Below, one piece after another: positions 56,859 to 64,000 of a stretch of DNA of 64,000 nucleotides. The position numbers were made by a program, and so were the translations under genes. Positions within the stretch are counted from its first letter, which is position 1. Every line of letters begins with the position of its first letter. This DNA comes from Euphorbia lathyris (taxonomy: Eukaryota; Streptophyta; Magnoliopsida; Malpighiales; Euphorbiaceae): NCBI RefSeq assembly GCF_963576675.1, contig NC_088918.1, positions 37,853,501 through 37,917,500 of the forward strand. The letters run 5' to 3'. The notes below the pieces were generated by a model. The model was given only the letters and a program-made list of their open reading frames with translations. It was not told the origin of the DNA and did not search any database.

Positions 56859-57345
56859 TGATAACATTGTGATATTATCCCAAGGACTAAAAGGGATATT
56901 CACCTCAAGAACGTCGCGTATTGATCCCCGAAAGGGAACCGGCAGGCGGATCTCCACGAATCTGCTTGGAGAGATCCGCTGGCGGACCTATGAGGCGAAT
57001 CTCTTCATTCACCTGATTCGCCGCTGTAACGGCTGGTCGCCGACTCGGCCATAAAGATCATTAATGAGTTATCAATTAGCTAACCACCAGGTTAAAGATA
57101 ATTTGTAACCGCCATTAATGGAGCATTAATGGAGGCTTTCTAGTTGCCTGAAGGTTACGACTTCCTAGCTATATATATAGCCGGATTCCCTAGGCTATCA
57201 AGGTACACATTCTCACAACCTTTGTCAATTCAGTTTGTTTCCTTGATTCACCTTACTGACTTTGGCATCGGAGCTTCCCCCCGTCGAACCCAACGACGCC
57301 CCCCACAAGGACGAAAGTTGATCGGAATTTCCCTACCAGTTATCA
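56859..57345 (+). repeat. Tat-B 3' LTR (487 bp)
   Basis: Same ends and length as the 5' LTR; about 12 differences counted by eye. Confidence 0.95.
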
Positions 57346-57404
57346 CATCCGTCACCTTTTTCTCACTCTCAGGTTATTAATTTTTCGTACTCTAAAAACC
57401 AATC
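57346..57404 (+). other. Tat-B right target duplication and end of the copia leader
   Basis: CATCC (57346-57350), then the last bases of the copia leader (..CTCACTCTCAGG..), which match Copia-1 12868-12903 in part. Confidence 0.8.
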
Positions 57405-60400
57405 ATGTCGAAAACCGATCTAAGAAATATCCTTACCGATAACAAGTTGAATGGTTCAAACTTCGCCGACTGGTTTCGTAACCTCAAAATTGTTTTGAAG
57501 TTCGAAAAGATAGGGTATGTACTCGATACATTGATACCCGCTCTTCCGACTGATGATGCACCCATTGAAGAGATTGATGCCTATCAGAAGCATAAATCCG
57601 ATGATGAACACGCTGGGTGCATCATACTTGCATCGATGACACCAGATCTGCAAAGGCAACATGAGGAAATGGATGCCTATTCTATTGTCATGCACTTAAA
57701 ATAGATGTTCGGGAAACAGACTCGCTGTGAATGTTTTGAGATATCAAAACTGCTGTTTCGCTGCAAGATGCAAGAGGGCACATCTGTTATGACACATTGT
57801 GTCAAGATGATTGGCTATATCATCAAACTTTCTAGTATTGGCTTCGCGATGGATCATGAGCTAAGTGTCGACTTACTTCTTACATCCCTCCCAGAAAGTT
57901 ATTCACATTTCACCATGAACTACCAAATGAATGACTTAAAGACCTCTCTTGAAGAGCTCGCCAATATGCTCAAGACAGTTGAGACAAATGTGAAGAAAGA
58001 TAAAGTGGTACCCGCTCTTGTGATTGAGGGATCAAAGAAGAGGAAAGGGAATTTTCCCAATCCAAAATATCCTAAGAAGAACAAGGGATGCAAGTCGGCC
58101 CAAGCCAAAGGAAAGCAAATCAAGAAGCCCAAAGGGGAATGCCACTTCTGTGGTAGAGATGGGCATTGGAGGAGAAATTGTAAGGAGTACCTAGCTTCTC
58201 TCAAGAAGGGAAAGGACGGTGCTTCAACTTCTGGTATGTTCTATATTGAAATTAACTCAATTTCGCAGTCTGAATCTTGGGTATTAGATACCGGATGTGG
58301 ATCTCATATTTGTATGAATATGCAGGAACTAAAACAGACTAGAGAGTTAAAGAAAGGAGACATAAACTTGCGAGTAGGAAATGGAGCAAGAGTTGCCGCT
58401 CTCGCAATTGGAAACTATGATCTACATCTACCATCAGGACTTGTAGTAGTGTTAAGGAACTGTTTGTATGTTCCAGATATGTCTCGTAACATTATTTCTA
58501 TTAGCTGTCTAGTAGAAGATGGCTTTCATGTTTCAATTAAGAACAATGGTTGTGAATTTTATAGAAATAGTATTTTCTATTTTTCAGGAATATCATTAAA
58601 TGGGATCTATGTTTTGAATGATAAAGTTTCTGCTTTCACAATTGATACCAAAAGACTTAGATTAGATAACTCAACCTACTTGTGGCATTGTCGTTTAGGC
58701 CATATAAACCAGAGACGCATGCTTAAGCTACATCAAGATGGGCTTATAGACTCAATTGATTGTGAATCGATGGGAACGTGTGAGTCATGTTTAAAAGGAA
58801 AAATGACAAAGACACCCTTTAGCAATAAAGGTCAGCGTGTATCAGACACTCTATGATTAATACATTCAGATGTATGTGGTCCTGTGTCAGTCCAAGCAAG
58901 AGGAGGATTCAGATACTTCATTAGCTTTATAGATGATCATACCAGATATGGTTACATCTATTTGATGAAGCACAGGTCAGAAGCTTTTGAGAAATTCAAA
59001 TGCTTCAAGAATGAATTTGAGAATCAAACAGGAAAGACTATCAAAATACTTCGATCTGATCGAGGTGGAGAATATCTTTCTGAAGAATTTATGAGTTATC
59101 TAAATGAATATGGAATATGCTCACAATGGACACCTCCTTATACACCACAATACAATGGTGTATCAGAAAGGAGAAATCGTACCTTACTAGGTATGGTACG
59201 ATCCATGATGAGCACCACTTCTCTTCCAAAATCATTCTGGGGCTATGCCTTAGAAATTGCCCTATTTACCTTAAACCGAGTTCCAACCAAATCCGCCAGT
59301 TCCACACCATTCGAACTGTTCGTTGGTAGAAAACCCATCTTCTCTTTCATGAGAATATAGGGATGTTCAGCATACGTTAAACGTATTGTGTCAGATAAAT
59401 TAGATCCCAAATCTGACAAGTGTTTCTTCATTGGATACCCAAAGGAAACTATGGGATATTACTTTTATCATCCAGATGACCAAAAGGTAATAGTATCCAA
59501 ACACGCAGTGTTTCTAGAGAAAGAGTTTCTGGAAGAAACACAGAATGGGAGCTTGATTGAACTTGAAGAAGTTCAAGAGGAATCACATGTTGAAAACGCG
59601 GAAGAAGTTGAACCCGAACCTGTTTCACTAGATGAAACACAAGTGTCATATCCCACTCGTAGGTCTCAAAGAATTCGTGAACTCCCAGTTAGATATGGTT
59701 TTCTAGTGGGAGATGACGAACTGGTTCCCGTGTTAGACGATGAACCCAAAACCTACGAAGAAGCTCTTGCTAGTCCAAAATCTAAAGCATGGCTTGAAGC
59801 CATGAATTCTGAAATGGACTCCATGTATACTAACCAAGTGTGGACTTTGGTTGATCCACCCGAAGGGATAAAACCCATTGGGTGCAGGTGGATCTTCCAG
59901 AAGAAGACTGACATGGATGGAAAGGTTAGTACCTACAAAGCTAGGTTAGTAGCGAAAGGATATCGTCAAAAACAAGGTATTGACTATGACGAGACTTTCT
60001 CTCCAGTAGCCATGTTCAAATCCATCAGAATATTGCTTGCAATTGCCGCTCATTTTGATTATGAGATTTGGCAAATGGATGTATACATGATGCAACCTGA
60101 AGGTTTCACATCGAAGGATGCAACCAAGGTTTGCAAACTTCAAAGGTCCATTTATGGACTCAAGCTAGCATCTAGGAGCTGGAACAAGCGTTTTGATGAA
60201 ACCATAAAACAATTTGGTTTCGAACAAGACTCAGAAGAGGCTTGTGTCTACAAGAAGACAAGTGGGAGCTCAGTCGTTTTCCTAGTACTATATGTTGATG
60301 ATATACTACTTATGGGAAACGATGTGGCAATGCTGCAAACAGTAAAAGTTTGGTTATCGGGTAATTTCTCCATGAAAGACTTGGGAGAAGCAGCCTGCAT

Positions 60401-61277
60401 CTTAGGGATCAAGATCTATCGCGATAGATCAAGGAGACTGCTCGGACTATCCCAATCTACATATATTGACAAAGTGCTAAAACGTTTTGACATGCATGAA
60501 TCAAAAAGAGGTAACTTACCAATGGTCCATGGTGTCAAGTTATCAAATGGTCAGTGTCCTAAAACGGACAGTGACAAGAATCGCATGGCTGTAATTCCTT
60601 ACTCCAGCGTGGTTGGTTCGATCATGTATGCTATGCTTTGCACTAGACCTGATGTGGCATTCGCATTAAGTATGACGAGCCGATATCAAGGGAATCCAGG
60701 ATTTGATCACTGGATTGCTGTCAAGAACATTCTTAAGTATCTTAGAAGAACTAAAGACATGTTCCTCGTATATGGTCAAGGAGAATTGAAAATTGAAGGA
60801 TATTCAGATGTTAGTCATCTGATTGATGAAAATGATTACAGATCCCAATCAGGATACCAGTTTATCCTGAATGGAGGTTCAGTTAGTTGGAAGAGTTCCA
60901 AACAAGGAAGTGTTGCTTTCTCGTCGACTGAATCAGAGTACATCGCATCTGCAGAAGCGGCAAAAGAGGCTGTTTGGATTAGAAAGTTCATAACAGAACT
61001 AGGAGTGGTGCCTGACATTGTAAATCCCATTACTTTGTACTGTGATAACAATGGAGCCATTGCACAAGCAAAGGAACCACGGTCTCATAATGCATCCAAA
61101 CATTATCTCAAGCGATATCATCTCATTAGGGAGATCATAGCCAGAGGAGATGTGAGAATAGAAAAGGTGCCCACTGAGGACAACGTTGCAGATCCATTGA
61201 CCAAGCCGTTACCACAAAGAGCTCACAATAAACATCTTAGTTCTTCTGGTATTAGTTTCAGAAACAATTGGCTTTAG
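57405..61277 (+). pseudogene. copia array gag-pol, three stops and a 36-bp deletion
   Basis: ATG 57405 (MSKTDLRNILTDNKL). One frame to 61277 without frameshifts. Gag; CCHC knuckle CHFCGRDGHWRRNC; protease DTGCGSHIC (intact); integrase zinc region and core (HSDVCGP, RSDRGGEY, GVSERRN); RT with YVDD; RNase H with CDNNGA. Stops: TAG 57702-57704 (Glu in Copia-1), TGA 58854-58856 (Gly in Copia-1), TAG 59358-59360 (the same codon as the Copia-1 stop at 14857). Relative to Copia-1, 36 bp after QMDV are missing, removing KTAFLNG from RT motif A. Not functional as it stands. Confidence 0.93.
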
Positions 61278-61280
61278 TCC

Positions 61281-61289
61281 AAGTGGGAG
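61281..61289 (+). other. polypurine tract, copia array
   Basis: AAGTGGGAG two bases before LTR 2. Confidence 0.7.
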
Positions 61290-61291
61290 AA

Positions 61292-63110
61292 TGTTGGAAT
61301 TTAGTGTCCTAAATACAATTGTTTTGGATATTAATATTAATGAATAAATTGTTTATTTGGTCATTTGTTTAATTAGATATATAGCATTAATATGTAACTA
61401 TATATAAAGGCACAAATCTTTCGCAAAGGAAGTAATCCTAAGTTTATTCAAGTAGTTATAAAGTGTTCATACAAGCATGAAGTGAGACTATACTTTATAA
61501 TAGACTGATAGACTTAAAGTGAACCCAAGTCAAGTAATATGTTGTAGGGATTGGCATATTGTTGTTGAGACTTGCATGTAATAGTGTTTTCTGTCGAGAC
61601 AGAAAGCTGATCTCACAAGCTTTAGATATTCTGATATCTACACAGTTACATGGATCTGATGAAGGAGTTCATTAGGATTGGGACCCGACTTGAGATAACA
61701 GAATGGAGTGATTTATCTAATGTGTCAACTGTTCATCTCATCGGTATTAGTAGGTATAACTAATCCTCAGACTCAAACATTCATTAATTAGTAATTCTGG
61801 ATTGCGGAGTCTGATACTTTGATTCTGTGCGAGCACGATCCAATAGGTGAGAGCCTAGGGTGTGTGAGAGCAGGGTTGGGTATCACGCGAAGTAATTACA
61901 GAATGATTAATGTCAGATTGAGCATTCGTCACTCCCGATAAATGGGAGATATATCCAAAGGGCCGCTTGTGGTGAATTGACTAAAATCCTTGCAAGGTGG
62001 TACAGTTAAGAGTAGAAATAAACATTTCACTTAACTTATCTTTCAGAGTGAATTCAACCTGTACAAGTAAAACCGAACTCTTCGTTATATGTAACCTTGA
62101 CACATTCCATGGTTATAAGGAATTGACCGAAAAGATATAGTTGATAAAGGATCGTATTATACTATGCCTAATACAGAAAGGTTAACGTCAGTTATCAACC
62201 TGACTTCTTAATTGCTCTGGAGGAATATCATAGGTTCTGCTAGTAACAGCTCGCGACGGTATTCCGTTATATATATATTGGAATTAATCGTGATGAATAA
62301 TTTCAAATGATATATACGGCTAGTGGCAATAAAGAACCTAATGGGTCGCATATGGGACTTGGAATCGGAGGACGAAAATGTAATTAGTTGGACATACACA
62401 TATGGGCCGAAATTTACATTAATTTAGGGATAAATTAATTTGATTAATAATTATAATTTGATTATGGTTATCAATTAAATTAAAAGATTATCTGATAATA
62501 TTAATTAGAAGTTTTAAGTGATTAAAACTCTATTTAATTATCCCTAACATTAATTAATTATTAATTTGATTAATAATAATTATCTAGATATAATTAGTTA
62601 TTATTTAGATAATAGTAAAGTGTTTATTTAATTATCTAATTAGGAATCTTATTCCGTATAAGATTCCAATTATTTAATTACCTAACACAACTGGGATTAG
62701 GGTTAAGAAAAGTCTATAAATAGACTTCCCTAACCCCAAATTTTGACACACAAAAATAGGAGAGGAGGAATCGTTCCGTCTTTCGTCACGGCTAAATTAC
62801 TTTATTTCTTACTCCCTCTTTGATCTCGTATCGATTTCTATTAGAGGCAATCATTGCGATTGCTATTCATTGATGGTTGATCACTGATTATCTTTTGGTT
62901 TTGTGTTTAATCAAACGTTCGTGGTTCACGAGTTGATAATAACAAGTTGTGGGCACTTCGTTTGCAACGGTAGATAGTTCATCAGTAAAGGTATTACTAT
63001 CTATTCCTCTTTATATGAAATAACAATTAACAGATATTGGAAAAGGGAAATAGATAAAATAGATAAAATTTTATTATTCTGCTATGCCTAGGCTTGTCTA
63101 TTTTCCTACA
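61292..63110 (+). repeat. copia array LTR 2 (1819 bp)
   Basis: TGTTGG..CCTACA, same length as LTR 1. It acts as 3' LTR of the middle unit and 5' LTR of the next. TATA box at 62715-62722. Confidence 0.92.
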
Positions 63111-63111
63111 T

Positions 63112-64000
63112 TGGTATCAGAGCCTATGTTAATCTGTTATTTCATATATGTAAATAAAAGAGTTTTTCAATCGGATTGAATAGATTTATTGTTAGGTTAA
63201 ATTAATTAATTGATTAGTTCAATTAACCTAACGATAAATAAGTTTTGATTACTTATTAATTAAAAATGATTATGCATAGTTCCTGATTATTTCGGTTAAT
63301 AATCGTTTAAACTTGACTTGAAGGTTTTATGGTTAGATAATTAAAACTTTTGTTTTACTAAATCTAAAAGATAAAACTGATTTCTGATATTCTGAAAATT
63401 GTTTTGAAATTGTTTTAAAACAATTATATATATATATATTAATATGTATTTATTTAAAAAAAATAAATACGAACACCTGTTCGGGGTCGCTGCCGCGAGG
63501 CGGCAACCCCGAGCGGCTGTCTCAAGGCGGTTGCTGCTTTGCGCAGCGACCGACAGCAGAGACGCCGCTGCCGTTAAGGCAGCGACTCCCTGTGATTTGC
63601 TGCTGCCGCGAGGCAGCAGCTGTCGCAACGGGGTGGGCCGATTAAAATCGGCCCGACCCAAACGGATACCGTTTTAAAATCGTTTTAAAACAGGCCCGGG
63701 TTTTGAATATATATATATATATACACGTTTCAGAATATTAAAAGTTTTGTTTTGATTATCAAAATCAATTTATTTAAAAGTTTGTTTTACCTAAATATTT
63801 GATATAAGTAATTCAAAGTATTAAATGAATTATTCGAATTAATTAGGATATGCATAATTAAAATTGGATGAAAATTAATTTAAGTTGTTAATTTGATTAA
63901 CTTAAATATTACATAAATAGTTTGTGTAATCAACCAATTAAATTTAATTTAATTGAGTCTATGCATGTTTGGCATTATGGACATATTAGACCCTCTTTAA
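63112..64000 (+). other. PBS and leader of the next copia array unit
   Basis: TGGTATCAGAGCC at 63112-63124, then sequence matching 45570-46480, including a second copy of the GC-rich module with hairpins at 63599-63620 and 63635-63654. The unit runs out of the window. Confidence 0.88.

Larger units (their letters stand above)
47337..57345 (+). mobile_element. Tat-B, full-length gypsy/Tat retrotransposon
   Basis: 10,009 bp: LTR 47337-47823, PBS 47826, gag, protease, RT-RNase H-integrase to 53646, spacer with hairpin, antisense gene 56563-54296, polypurine tract, LTR 56859-57345. Perfect CATCC duplication in the copia leader. LTRs are equal in length and differ at about a dozen positions. Three frameshifts in gag/protease, an altered RT active site and one stop in the antisense gene make it non-autonomous as it stands. 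Confidence 0.96.
42803..64000 (+). mobile_element. tandem Ty1/copia array (internal-LTR-internal-LTR-internal)
   Basis: Order: RT/RNase H tail (42803-43722), LTR (43737-45555), full internal region (45556-61277, with Tat-B inserted), LTR (61292-63110), then a second leader up to the window end. Both LTRs are 1819 bp and each is followed by a tRNA-Met PBS. LTR-to-LTR spacing is 17,555 bp, or 7,541 bp without Tat-B and its duplication. Sharing of single LTRs between neighbouring units means unequal recombination, not separate insertions. The family is related to Copia-1. Confidence 0.88.

Overview
The window reads as nuclear DNA of a flowering plant, probably a eudicot, from a transposon-rich (heterochromatic) region. 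It is AT-rich, introns have GT..AG ends, and almost every base can be assigned to nested retrotransposons. These are Ty3/gypsy elements of Athila and Tat type, Ty1/copia elements with long LTRs, an L1-type LINE and a TRIM. I see no intact ordinary host gene, no rRNA or tRNA gene, and no CRISPR. The species cannot be named from the sequence.

Layout. (1) 1-5181: the 3' end of a minus-strand Athila-like element: LTR fragment, polypurine tract, two degenerate copies of the ORF that follows pol, and the integrase tail. (2) 5786-8975: an orphan Tat-like LTR, then a decayed Athila gag/protease on the plus strand. (3) 9205-18742: Copia-1, LTR to LTR, with one gag-pol frame broken by two stops. Its 3' LTR is cut at 18742 by (4) the 5' half of a LINE (18743-20392) with an intact ORF1. 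ORF2 is cut after 19 codons by (5) Tat-C (minus strand, 20393-26320), itself truncated in reverse transcriptase. (6) 26321-31272: a non-LTR island with a multi-exon pseudogene joining a plant-transposon-type domain, an acidic linker and an FCP1/NLI-type phosphatase domain; a 565-bp TRIM sits in its first exon. (7) 31273-42464: Tat-A, full length, decayed, with a 1446-bp solo LTR inserted. (8) 42465-42802: a small unknown segment with a 31-bp tandem repeat. (9) 42803-64000: a tandem copia array (internal-LTR-internal-LTR-internal). Its middle unit carries (10) Tat-B (47337-57345), full length with a perfect 5-bp target duplication, inserted in the copia leader.

The most interesting system is in the Tat elements. 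Each of the three carries, between pol and the 3' LTR, an antisense gene that converges on pol. In two copies its reading frame is continuous only if two phase-0 GT..AG introns are removed, which gives exons of 1275, 183 and 660 nt in both. The third, diverged copy keeps the first intron at the same place. A conserved inverted repeat lies between the converging pol and antisense genes. Other candidates are a GC-rich multi-hairpin module and a trio of GAGTAAACTC palindromes in the copia leaders, a TAG codon shared by two copia families between integrase and reverse transcriptase, and the transposon-domain/phosphatase chimera.

How the parts work together: each LTR element encodes (or did) Gag, protease, integrase, reverse transcriptase and RNase H for copy-and-paste movement. 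All copies in view carry inactivating stops, frameshifts or deletions, so none looks autonomous as it stands. Percent differences quoted between LTRs were counted by eye.
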